Assembly (NCBI GenBank): GCA_023228445.1
Contig: JALOBD010000122.1
Coordinates: forward strand, 1 to 6,228
Source: Sphaerochaeta sp.
GTDB lineage: Bacteria; Spirochaetota; Spirochaetia; Sphaerochaetales; Sphaerochaetaceae
Direction: 5' to 3'
DNA: 6,228 nucleotides
Both the position numbers and the translations under genes were made by a program. The stretch's first letter is position 1. Each line of letters starts with the position of its first letter. The notes under the pieces are model-generated. The model saw only the letters and a program-made list of their open reading frames with translations, ran no database searches and was not told the origin of the DNA. Below are positions 1 to 5,541 of this stretch, piece after piece.

Positions 1-26
1 ATTGAAAACTCCTTACAAAAAGATAC

Positions 27-1304
27 TTATATGAACGACGGGAGCCACATGCTCAATTGAGGGATAAATGTAACTCCTACTAAAACTATAACGTTACAAA
101 CGATAAACGGCAATGCCCCCTTGAAGACTGCGATAATATCCATGTTGCAGATTTTGCTGGCGACATTGAGGCACATCCCCACCGGCGGGGTGACCAGCCC
201 GATTGCCAGGCCCACGATGAGGACTGCACCGAATTGCAGCTCACCCATGCCAAACTGTTGCAGCACCGGCAAGAGGATCGGGCTGATGAGCAGGATACAG
301 GGGGTGACGTCAAGGAAAGTACCCAACAGCAGGATCAGGATATCCAGCAGGAGGAAGACGAGCCACGTGGGGATGCGAGAGTCGACCAAGAAGGTGCCGA
401 TGGTGGCCGGGACCTGCTCGACGGCGAGGATCCAGGTGAAGATCATCGTGAAGCCGCCGATGATCATGATCGAGCTGCTCATCATGAAGGTCTTCTTCAG
501 CGCCTTCTTCACATCACTCCACCGCAGCTCCCGGTAGACCAGGAAGCCGAGGACGAGCGCATAGAGGCCGGCGATGCCTGCCGATTCGCTGGCGGTGGCG
601 ACCCCGAAGGAGACGGTGATGATGATCAAGAGCGGCATCAGGACGGCAAGCGAGCCGTCCTTGGCGATCTTGAGTGTTTGGCGCAGGTGGAGTTTTTGCT
701 TGGGCGGGTGGTAGTTGTTTCGTTTGGAGATGACAAAGGTCAGCACCAGCTGGGTGACACCGATGAGGATGCCGGGGATCAGGCCGGCGAGGAAGAGCTT
801 TGCCACCGAAGCGCCGCTGACCATCGCGTACATGAGCATCGGCACCGATGGGGGGATGATCATCCCCATCGTCGAGCTTGCCACCGTTATACCGGCTGAG
901 AAGCTGAGCGGGTAGCCCTGCTTGACCATGTCGGGGATGAGGATTGAGCCGAGGGCTGAGGTGTCGGCCACCGATGAGCCGGAAATACCGCCGAAGATCA
1001 TGCTGGCCACCACGTTCACCTCACCCAGCCCACCCTTCATCGGACGGACGAGGAGCATCGAGAAGTCGATGAGCCGCCGTGTCAGGCCGCTGTGGTTCAT
1101 CAACTCGCCGGTGAGCATGAAGAGCGGCATGGCGATGATGATGAAGCTCTCCGTCCCTGACCAGACCCGCTGGGGGAAGGTCAACAGGAAGACGGGGTTG
1201 GTCAAGAGCATGTAGAGGATGCCCGAGGCACCGATGGAGAAACCGATGGGCACGCCGATCGCCAAGAAGACGACCAAGGCGAGGAACATGAGAGACAGTT
1301 GCAT
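27..1304 (-). CDS. dctM: TRAP transporter large permease subunit DctM
   Basis: This is the large integral-membrane subunit of a tripartite ATP-independent periplasmic transporter, the ion-coupled channel that takes substrate delivered by the DctP binding protein. The 425-residue length and nearly continuous hydrophobic segments fit the DctM family (about 11-12 membrane helices). Family motifs are visible: FGGISGSSVADTSALGS near residues 104-120, MGMIIPPSVPM near 146-156, FLDVTPCILLISPILLP near 330-346 and GLVTPPVG near 369-376. A GTG one codon upstream (1307) is possible, but the purine run AAAGGGGG (1318-1311) sits 6 nt from the ATG at 1304 and only 3 nt from the GTG, so the ATG is preferred. 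The ATG shares one base with the dctQ stop codon (TGATG), indicating translational coupling. It is the last operon gene visible; its TAA is 26 bp from the window edge, so further downstream genes cannot be excluded. The substrate is not readable from this subunit. Confidence 0.96.
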   Translation of the reverse strand: MQLSLMFLALVVFLAIGVPIGFSIGASGILYMLLTNPVFLLTFPQRVWSGTESFIIIAMPLFMLTGELMNHSGLTRRLIDFSMLLVRPMKGGLGEVNVVASMIFGGISGSSVADTSALGSILIPDMVKQGYPLSFSAGITVASSTMGMIIPPSVPMLMYAMVSGASVAKLFLAGLIPGILIGVTQLVLTFVISKRNNYHPPKQKLHLRQTLKIAKDGSLAVLMPLLIIITVSFGVATASESAGIAGLYALVLGFLVYRELRWSDVKKALKKTFMMSSSIMIIGGFTMIFTWILAVEQVPATIGTFLVDSRIPTWLVFLLLDILILLLGTFLDVTPCILLISPILLPVLQQFGMGELQFGAVLIVGLAIGLVTPPVGMCLNVASKICNMDIIAVFKGALPFIVCNVIVLVGVTFIPQLSMWLPSFI

Positions 1305-1825
1305 CACTTGCCCCCTTTGAAGCCGAGTTCACTATCATCCATGAAGCCTTTGTTCGGCGGTGGGATCACGATGAACTGTCCGACGATATCGACTGCTGAG
1401 TAGAAGATGGTGAAGACGGATGAGACGGGTATGATGGCGTAGTACCACCCACGCTTTATGCCGGTCGCCGGGCTGGGGACGCGGCCGACCTTGGCGATCA
1501 TCCTGATGCTGTAGTAGACCATGACCAGAGAGACGATGATGATGACCACTTGGCATATGATGGCGAAGACGCGCCGGCTGCGCTTACCGGCAAGGTCGAC
1601 GAAGTTGGTGATGGCGATGTGGTCGCCCTCCCTGAGGCCCAACGCCGAGCCGAAGAAGGTGGTGGCCACAAAGACCATCGTGAGGAGCTCCTCACTCTCG
1701 ACGAAGGCGATGGAGAAGAAGTACCGCAGGATCACACTGATGACGACCCCGCCGGCAAGCACCGCATTGAGGGCGATGCCGAACGTTGAGAGGAACCGGT
1801 CGGTTCCCAAGACTAATTTTTTCAT
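1304..1825 (-). CDS. dctQ: TRAP transporter small permease subunit DctQ
   Basis: This is the small membrane subunit of the TRAP transporter, which pairs with DctM in the cytoplasmic membrane. At 173 residues it has the family's usual length and four hydrophobic segments, near residues 13-34, 47-64, 88-109 and 127-152. The conserved block around residues 34-71 shows RYFF, the acidic pair E45-E46, then FFGSALGLREGDHIAI with R65 and H69, which is typical of DctQ. A second conserved stretch, PSPATGIKRGWYYAIIP, leads into helix four. The ATG at 1825 is preceded by a modest GTGGG-type ribosome site. The gene begins 66 bp after the dctP stop, beyond a stable hairpin, and its stop overlaps the dctM start by one base. 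Lower yield than dctP is expected from that layout. No damage or unusual residues were seen. Confidence 0.95.
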   Translation of the reverse strand: MKKLVLGTDRFLSTFGIALNAVLAGGVVISVILRYFFSIAFVESEELLTMVFVATTFFGSALGLREGDHIAITNFVDLAGKRSRRVFAIICQVVIIIVSLVMVYYSIRMIAKVGRVPSPATGIKRGWYYAIIPVSSVFTIFYSAVDIVGQFIVIPPPNKGFMDDSELGFKGGK

Positions 1826-1856
1826 ACAAACCCACTTGCTCTTGTGTTCAAAGGGT

Positions 1857-1879
1857 GCCCGCCTTTGTCCAAGGCGGGC
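1857..1879 (-). promoter_or_regulatory. Intercistronic hairpin between dctP and dctQ
   Basis: A perfect 9-bp GC-rich inverted repeat (GCCCGCCTT and AAGGCGGGC, 5-nt loop) starts 12 bp after the dctP stop codon. On the minus-strand transcript it is not followed by a U-tract, so it looks like a 3' mRNA stabiliser or an attenuating, leaky stop rather than a full terminator. Such stem-loops between the binding-protein gene and the membrane-subunit genes are well known in binding-protein-dependent transport operons and are thought to give excess binding protein. The role here is inferred. Confidence 0.65.
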
Positions 1880-1891
1880 TTGAAGTCCCGA

Positions 1892-2902
1892 TTAGTTGGC
1901 TGCGACGAGGCGACGTGCCTCATCCAAGTCGGCCTGGGTGACGACCCCCTTCTTCACGAAGAAGTCGTACACGGGCTTACACGCTGCAATGAACTGATCC
2001 ACCTCGCTCTGGTTGGGGCGGTAGACTTGGATGCCACCTGCCACGATCATGTTGAAGTAGTAGTCATCAAGCTCACGGCGCAGGCGGTTCTGCTCATCGG
2101 TGTAGATCCATGCACCCTCCTGGATGATCGCCTGCAGGTCTGCTGGCAACTTGTTCCACATATCCAAGCCCATGTCGAGCGGCTCGGGGTGGAACTGGTA
2201 GTCGATCATCGTCATGTACTTCTGCACCTCGAAGAACTTCATGTCGCCGATGTTGGCCAGCGGGTTCTCCTGTCCATCGGCAACGTTGGTCTTCAACGCC
2301 ATGTAGGTGTCACCATAGGGGATGGAGACCGGGTTGGCCCCCAACGCCTTCATCGCCTCGATGATCGATTCGATCGGCGGGGTGCGCAACTTCAGCCCCT
2401 TCATGTCGGCAGGGCTCTTGATGGGGCGCACGTTGTTGGTGATCTGTCTCGAGCCCCCGTCACCGACGGCGAGCATCTTGATTCCCTGCGCTTCGGCGCT
2501 CTCACGGATCTTGTCACCCAACGCACTGCGGCTCACCTTCATCAAGTCGGCCTGGGTGGGGAAGAAGAAGGGCATCAAATAGAGGTTGAGCATCGGGCTC
2601 TGGCTATCGAAGACACCGCCGACGAACATCTCCAGCGTGCCGAGCTTCATCGCCTCGATCATCGCATTCTCATCTCCGAGGGTCCCGGCAGGGTAGATTT
2701 CAATCTTCAGCCGACCGTCGGACTCCTTCTCCACATACTCCTTCATGACCAACAACGCCTTGTGACGCGTGGACTCGGTAGTCGAGGCGTGGCCGAGCTT
2801 CAAGGTGTAGACCTTGTCCGCTGCCGCGTCTTTTTGCCCTGCTCCGAAGAGGGTTGCCATCGCTACAACGATGCACAGGACCAGTACCAGTGTTCTTTTC
2901 AT
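1892..2902 (-). CDS. dctP: TRAP transporter periplasmic solute-binding protein DctP
   Basis: This is the extracytoplasmic substrate-binding protein of the TRAP system: it captures an organic acid in the periplasm and hands it to DctQM. The 336-residue length is normal. Residues 1-21 form a signal peptide (basic MKR, hydrophobic core, small residues FGAG near the cut); no lipobox cysteine is present, so a soluble periplasmic protein is expected. Family blocks include KLGHASTTES (35-44), the segment DMKGLKLRTPP (166-176) whose Arg173 corresponds to the conserved arginine that salt-bridges the substrate carboxylate, and DGQENPLANI (209-218). The start ATG has an excellent AGGAGG site (2914-2909, 6-nt spacing). 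It is first in the operon and expressed from a divergent promoter region shared with the IclR regulator. The ligand is probably a carboxylic or sugar acid, but which one cannot be read from sequence. Confidence 0.96.
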   Translation of the reverse strand: MKRTLVLVLCIVVAMATLFGAGQKDAAADKVYTLKLGHASTTESTRHKALLVMKEYVEKESDGRLKIEIYPAGTLGDENAMIEAMKLGTLEMFVGGVFDSQSPMLNLYLMPFFFPTQADLMKVSRSALGDKIRESAEAQGIKMLAVGDGGSRQITNNVRPIKSPADMKGLKLRTPPIESIIEAMKALGANPVSIPYGDTYMALKTNVADGQENPLANIGDMKFFEVQKYMTMIDYQFHPEPLDMGLDMWNKLPADLQAIIQEGAWIYTDEQNRLRRELDDYYFNMIVAGGIQVYRPNQSEVDQFIAACKPVYDFFVKKGVVTQADLDEARRLVAAN

Positions 2903-2921
2903 GATAATCCTCCTAACAAAT

Positions 2922-2941
2922 ATTCCATATTGTGGAATGCT
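2922..2941. promoter_or_regulatory. Operator O1 (proximal IclR-type palindrome)
   Basis: ATTCCA-TATTG-TGGAAT (2922-2938) is a 6-5-6 palindrome. Together with the following GCT it matches the distal operator at 3005-3023 in 17 of 19 positions. It lies 7 bp upstream of the dctP Shine-Dalgarno sequence, inside the predicted dctP leader. The TTCC...GGAA form is in keeping with sites reported for IclR-family regulators, and the divergent iclR gene makes that protein the likely binder. In RNA the same bases could fold into a 6-bp hairpin near the ribosome site. Confidence 0.7.
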
Positions 2942-3004
2942 TTTTCTAATTTATAGGTATTCATATGATTAACTATGCATATTTCCCATATCTTAGTAGT
3001 TTGG

Positions 3005-3023
3005 TTCCACACTGTGGAATGCT
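3005..3023. promoter_or_regulatory. Operator O2 (distal IclR-type palindrome)
   Basis: TTCCACA-C-TGTGGAA (3005-3019) is a perfect 7-1-7 palindrome followed by TGCT, as in O1. It occupies about +3 to +17 relative to the predicted dctP start site near 3022, a position where a bound protein would block RNA polymerase. It is more symmetrical than O1, so it may be the stronger site. Its centre is about 73 bp upstream of the predicted iclR start, so direct occlusion of the iclR promoter is less likely. Confidence 0.75.
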
Positions 3024-3028
3024 ATTTC

Positions 3029-3056
3029 ATTATAAGATACTCTGAGCACTTGTCAA
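3029..3056 (-). promoter_or_regulatory. Sigma-70 promoter of the dctPQM operon
   Basis: On the minus strand, TTGACA (3056-3051) and TATAAT (3034-3029) are both perfect consensus hexamers separated by 16 bp. The predicted start near 3022 gives an unusually long leader of about 120 nt before dctP. Such a strong promoter implies tight negative control, in keeping with operator O2 just downstream. Its -35 box overlaps, on the opposite strand, the -35 box of the iclR promoter. Confidence 0.8.
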
Positions 3057-3078
3057 GTGGGAACAAATCATCTATATT
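3050..3078 (+). promoter_or_regulatory. Sigma-70 promoter of the iclR-family gene
   Basis: TTGTCA (3050-3055), a 17-bp spacer and TATATT (3073-3078) form a good promoter. The predicted start near 3085 leaves only about 15 nt before the GTG start codon, just enough for the GGAGG site at 3089-3093. The -35 lies in the near-perfect palindrome CACTTG-T-CAAGTG (3047-3059), which also contains the opposing dctP -35 box, so the two promoters may compete for polymerase. Confidence 0.7.
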
Positions 3079-3099
3079 TGGTGTGGGTGGAGGCAATCT

Positions 3100-3882
3100 G
3101 TGAAAACCGAAGTGAGAGTTCAGTCCTTGGACCGGGCATTTGACATTTTGACATTGCTTGGAAGCGAACAGGAAGGAGCTAGTCTTGCCTACGTTTCAGA
3201 TCGCCTGACACTTCCCAAGAGCACCGTCCACCGCCTCCTCGGCGTCTTGGCACAGCGTGGCTTTGTCCGTCGCAGCGAACGGACCGGCTCTTACAAGCTT
3301 GGACCCGGACTCATCGACCTCTGTTCCAACTACCTCAACAACCTCGAGCTGAAGACTGAGAGCTCCCCGCACATGGATGAGCTCTCCACCACCACCGGCA
3401 ACGTCGTCTTTTTGGCCATCCGCCAGAACCATGAGATGGTCTACATCGACAGCAAGGAGCAGATCACCAGCTTGCGCAAGTACGCCATCATCGGCCAACG
3501 CAAGCCGCTCTACTGCACGTCGCTGGGCAAAGCGCTGCTCATGGGTCTGAACGAGGAGGAGATCCGCGGCCTGATGACCGGCGTGGCCTTTGAGAAGAGG
3601 GGGCCGAACACCCACAGCAACGTCGAGAGCCTGCTTGCTGACATCCGCGAGTGCAAGCGTCGAGGCTGGGGGCTTGACGACCAAGAGGCGGAACCCGACA
3701 TCAACTGTGTGGCAGCCCCGATCTACGACTACCGTGGCCAGGTCATCGCCGCCGTCTCCACCTCCTGGATCTTGGAGCAACAGCCTGAGATGTCACCGGA
3801 GAAGATGGCACCGCTGGTAATGAAGTGTACCCGCGCCATCTCCACCAACATGGGTTGGACCGGCAAGATCGCCAGAAACTGA
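3100..3882 (+). CDS. IclR-family transcriptional regulator
   Basis: This is a cytoplasmic ligand-responsive DNA-binding regulator, 260 residues, the normal IclR length. Residues 7-68 form the N-terminal winged helix-turn-helix, with LPKSTVHRLLGVL (38-50) as the likely recognition helix and RRSERTGSYKLGPG as the wing. Residues about 80-255 form the IclR effector domain, recognised by YCTSLGKALL (138-147), RGWGLDDQE (188-196), and EPDINCVAAPIYDYRGQVIAAVS (198-220) with conserved Cys203. The GTG start has GGAGG at 3089-3093 with 6-nt spacing, and the DNA-binding domain begins immediately after it. The gene is divergent from dctPQM, and two IclR-type palindromes in the spacer suggest that it controls the transporter, probably as a repressor released by the transported compound or a product of it. 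Some IclR proteins activate, so the sign of control is inferred. Confidence 0.95.
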   Translation: MKTEVRVQSLDRAFDILTLLGSEQEGASLAYVSDRLTLPKSTVHRLLGVLAQRGFVRRSERTGSYKLGPGLIDLCSNYLNNLELKTESSPHMDELSTTTGNVVFLAIRQNHEMVYIDSKEQITSLRKYAIIGQRKPLYCTSLGKALLMGLNEEEIRGLMTGVAFEKRGPNTHSNVESLLADIRECKRRGWGLDDQEAEPDINCVAAPIYDYRGQVIAAVSTSWILEQQPEMSPEKMAPLVMKCTRAISTNMGWTGKIARN

Positions 3883-3906
3883 GAAGAGGGCCATACGGCC
3901 CCCTTC
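3883..3906. terminator. Hairpin between convergent iclR and sigma genes
   Basis: GAAG-A-GGGCC, loop ATAC, GGCCC-C-CTTC forms a 10-bp stem with one mismatch, in the 43 bp between the converging stop codons. On the plus-strand RNA the imperfection is an A-C mismatch; on the minus-strand RNA it becomes a G-U pair, so the stem is fully paired there. No strong U-tract follows on either side (the minus side has UCUUCUCAGUUUCU), so it is a weak or factor-assisted bidirectional terminator at best. Confidence 0.45.
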
Positions 3907-3925
3907 ATCCAGTGTATATCAATCG

Positions 3926-4804
3926 CTAAGCTATGTAGCTGTTCACATACCGCGTATACTCCGACTCCTTCAGTCGGTCCAATGCCCGCTTCTCGATCTG
4001 CCGAATCCGTTCCTTGGTGAGGTTGTACAGCTCGCCGATCTCCTTGAGCGACATCGGCATCTTCCCCTCCAGCCCAAAGCGCAGCTCGATGATCTCCCGC
4101 TCACGCTCACTGAGCGACGAGAGGAGGCGCCGCACGTCATCCTTGAGCGCACTGTCCAAGAGTGCATCCTCCGGGCTCTGTGCATCGTCCTCGATGAAGT
4201 CGGCGACCGAACTGGTCGAGCCGTCGCCAAAGAGCGGGGCATCGAGGCTGACCAGATCGCGGCTGATGGCCAAGAGACTCTCCACATGGTCTGCATCGTA
4301 GCCGGCCAGTTCGCCGATCTGCTCAGCGGTGGGATCCTCGACCTCCAGGTCCTTCATCAGCGACCGTTGGGCCTTCTGCATCTGCAACAACTCATTGGTG
4401 CGGTTGAGCGGCAGGCGAACCGCCCTGCCTTTCTCGTTGATCGCCTTCATGATCGACTGGCGGATCCACCACACCGCATAGCTGATGAACCGGTACCCAC
4501 GGTCGGGGTCGAACTTCTCCAGCGCGGTCATCAGGCCAATGTTGCCCTCGTTGATCAAGTCGATCAACGGCAGTCCCTGGTTCTGGTACTTTTTTGCGAC
4601 GTTGACGACGAAGCGAAGGTTGGATTCCACCATCCGTTTGCGGGCAAATTCATCGCCATCCCGGCTCCTGATGGCCAGCGCAAGCTCCTCCTCTTCGGTG
4701 AGCAAGGCGATGCGGTTGATCTCCTTGAGGTAGATGCTCATGATGTTGGCATCATCGTAGGAATATTCACTCTCTTGGTTCAGCATCTTGGTTCTCTTGC
4801 TCAT
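3926..4804 (-). CDS. RpoD/SigA-family alternative sigma factor (group 2-like)
   Basis: This protein directs RNA polymerase to a promoter subset. At 292 residues it is far shorter than a primary sigma factor: it begins close to region 1.2 (about 17-50) and lacks region 1.1. Region 2 (about 60-132) includes NLRFVVNVAKKY, the core-binding stretch PLIDLINEGNIGLMTAL and the -10 helix YAVWWIRQSI (109-118). Region 3 follows to about 220, and region 4.2 carries the -35 helix MSLKEIGELYNLTKERIRQIEKRAL (251-275). Against E. coli sigma-70, Gln437 is kept (Q116), while Thr440 is Met119 and His455/Glu458 are Asn134/Asn137. Region 4.2 keeps E265 and R268 and has K264 for Arg584. The ATG has AAGGGAG (4819-4813) 8 nt upstream. 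It is preceded by a consensus RpoN promoter, so it is probably an RpoS-like stress or nutrient-response factor. That role is inferred; the family assignment is secure. Confidence 0.93.
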   Translation of the reverse strand: MSKRTKMLNQESEYSYDDANIMSIYLKEINRIALLTEEEELALAIRSRDGDEFARKRMVESNLRFVVNVAKKYQNQGLPLIDLINEGNIGLMTALEKFDPDRGYRFISYAVWWIRQSIMKAINEKGRAVRLPLNRTNELLQMQKAQRSLMKDLEVEDPTAEQIGELAGYDADHVESLLAISRDLVSLDAPLFGDGSTSSVADFIEDDAQSPEDALLDSALKDDVRRLLSSLSEREREIIELRFGLEGKMPMSLKEIGELYNLTKERIRQIEKRALDRLKESEYTRYVNSYIA

Positions 4805-4838
4805 GCGGTACGCTCCCTTATCGGTGTTACCTACACTT

Positions 4839-4856
4839 ATGCAAGATGCGTGCCAA
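4839..4856 (-). promoter_or_regulatory. Sigma-54 (RpoN) -24/-12 promoter of the sigma-factor gene
   Basis: On the minus strand TTGGCACG (4856-4849), CATC, then TTGCA (4844-4840) matches the sigma-54 consensus TGGCACG-N4-TTGCW at every defined position. The invariant GG (4854-4853) and GC (4842-4841) are exactly 10 nt apart. The predicted start near 4829 gives a leader of about 25 nt carrying the AAGGGAG ribosome site. Assuming equal base frequencies, such a match is expected by chance about 0.0015 times in both strands of a window this size. I see no convincing sigma-70 promoter in the proper place. Confidence 0.85.
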
Positions 4857-4871
4857 AAACAGGCCTTTCGT

Positions 4872-4885
4872 TGTAACTTGTTACA
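4872..4885. promoter_or_regulatory. Palindrome upstream of the RpoN promoter
   Basis: TGTAAC-TT-GTTACA is a perfect 6-2-6 inverted repeat centred about 50 bp upstream of the predicted sigma-54 start site. It is a candidate binding site for the enhancer-binding protein that RpoN needs, or for a repressor. Its spacing is shorter than for most enhancer sites (commonly about 80-150 bp upstream), so the role is uncertain. Confidence 0.4.
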
Positions 4886-5000
4886 TCGTCAAAAATAATA
4901 CTTTTTGTAGATTCAGGCAAAACGGTTCATCACTGGTAAGAATCCACCTAGGTGGCACATTTTGTCCCACATGGATAAAAGTGAGCTGGTTTTGAGTCAT
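4881..5000 (-). CDS. Candidate 39-residue small ORF (unproven)
   Basis: A 39-codon frame starts at an ATG 25 nt after the stop of the upstream 141-residue gene and ends at TAA 76 bp before the sigma-factor start. An AAAGG/GGTGG purine run lies 9-15 nt upstream of the ATG, a tolerable ribosome site. The product begins MTQNQLTFIHVGQNVPP and has no membrane segment or motif I recognise. Its codons are less GC-rich at third positions than the neighbouring genes, and the frame contains the CCACCTAGGTGG palindrome, so it may be chance coding over a regulatory spacer. Real translation would make it the second gene of a two-gene unit. Confidence 0.2.
   Translation of the reverse strand: MTQNQLTFIHVGQNVPPRWILTSDEPFCLNLQKVLFLTM
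4944..4955. promoter_or_regulatory. 12-bp perfect palindrome, candidate upstream activator site
   Basis: CCACCTAGGTGG is a perfect palindrome centred about 120 bp upstream of the predicted RpoN-dependent start site, within the usual distance for enhancer-binding protein sites. It has no spacer and would form only a poor RNA hairpin, so a DNA-binding role is more likely than termination. The function is inferred from position only. Confidence 0.35.
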
Positions 5001-5025
5001 TGTGACCCACCTTTCGCGATTCAGG

Positions 5026-5451
5026 TCACTGTCGTGCCCGTGCGGGGCCAGTATCCTCGACCAACCAGGGAAAATCCACTTCCAGGGTACCGAACCAGCG
5101 GGCCAAGTGCTCGCCAGCGAAGGGCAACTCGCTCTGACCAAGTTCGACCTTGATGCGCTCATACTCGTCCTTGAGCAGGTCGTGGACCATGTCCCCCTCA
5201 CAGAGCGAGCAACTGACCCGCCCCTTGCCCATCAGGTAGATGGCGAACTGGCGGCGGAAGAAGTCGATCCAATCGAGGTCGGCGCCCTCCTCTCTCCCGC
5301 CGCGGATGAGGAATGCGTCGATGAGGTAGGTCAGTCCCATCGCCAGGTCGTGGGCGTGGGCAAAGAGGCAGCCGAGGTGGTAGAAGTGTCTCCACAGCTC
5401 GGTCGACGAGCCAAGCATCGCCTCCCACTCTTGTTCCTTGTTCCCTTCCAT
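5026..5451 (-). CDS. Uncharacterised 141-residue Cys/His-containing protein
   Basis: I do not recognise the family. The protein is predicted to be soluble: there is no signal peptide and no clear membrane helix, and it is rich in Trp, Phe and Tyr and in acidic residues. C28 lies in HLGCLFAHAHD with H32 and H34, and C81-x-x-C84 lies in RVSCSLCEGDMVH, so four to six Cys/His ligands could bind a metal, though this is only suggestive. The frame extends to a GTG at 5466, but AAGGAG (5462-5457) sits inside that extension, 5 nt before the ATG at 5451, while the GTG has no ribosome site, so the ATG is chosen. Third positions are GC-rich like the neighbouring genes, supporting real coding. It is divergent from groES with a matching promoter and lies upstream of the sigma-factor gene in the same orientation, separated by about 220 bp containing a separate RpoN promoter. 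Confidence 0.8.
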   Translation of the reverse strand: MEGNKEQEWEAMLGSSTELWRHFYHLGCLFAHAHDLAMGLTYLIDAFLIRGGREEGADLDWIDFFRRQFAIYLMGKGRVSCSLCEGDMVHDLLKDEYERIKVELGQSELPFAGEHLARWFGTLEVDFPWLVEDTGPARARQ

Positions 5452-5477
5452 CCCCACTCCTTTCACGATTCATCTAG

Positions 5478-5506
5478 AATATAGGCATGGAGTGGAGAAG
5501 AGGCAA
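5478..5506 (-). promoter_or_regulatory. Sigma-70 promoter of the 141-residue protein gene
   Basis: On the minus strand TTGCCT (5506-5501), a 17-bp spacer and TATATT (5483-5478) predict a start near 5471 and a leader of about 20 nt, which contains the beginning of the AAGGAG site region. Its hexamers are identical to those of the divergent groES promoter, with 35 bp between the two -35 boxes. Confidence 0.6.
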
Positions 5507-5541
5507 GTTTGTGAAGATTTCTGTCCAAAGAACGCACTCCC

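Noticed and set aside
234..899. A 221-codon plus-strand frame opposite dctM
   Set aside because: Its product is an implausible run of Asp, Glu, Gly and His from antisense reading of a membrane protein gene.
1844..2956. A 370-codon open frame on the plus strand opposite dctP
   Set aside because: It covers dctP almost exactly, shows no family motif, is rich in His, Asp, Val and Leu as expected for the antisense of a GC-biased gene, and has no ribosome site; dctP itself is unmistakable.
2981..2991. A third operator between O1 and O2 (ATTTCCCATAT)
   Set aside because: Only one half resembles the operator, with an extra base, and there is no matching second half.
4286..4876. A 196-codon plus-strand frame opposite the sigma-factor gene
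   Set aside because: It is antisense to strongly conserved sigma regions, and it would run across the RpoN promoter without any start signal of its own.
4890..4907. CAAAAA-TAATAC-TTTTTG inverted repeat as a terminator
   Set aside because: The stem is nearly all A-T pairs with no following U-tract, so it is too weak for an intrinsic terminator; it may be an AT-rich upstream element.
4953..4968. A second sigma-54 promoter on the plus strand (TGGCAC at 4953)
   Set aside because: No TTGC follows at the required spacing, and no plus-strand gene lies downstream.
4881..5201. The longer 106-codon version of the small minus-strand frame
   Set aside because: Its first two thirds overlap the well-supported 141-residue gene in another frame and give a Ser/Arg-rich artefact; only the last 39 codons were kept as a weak candidate.
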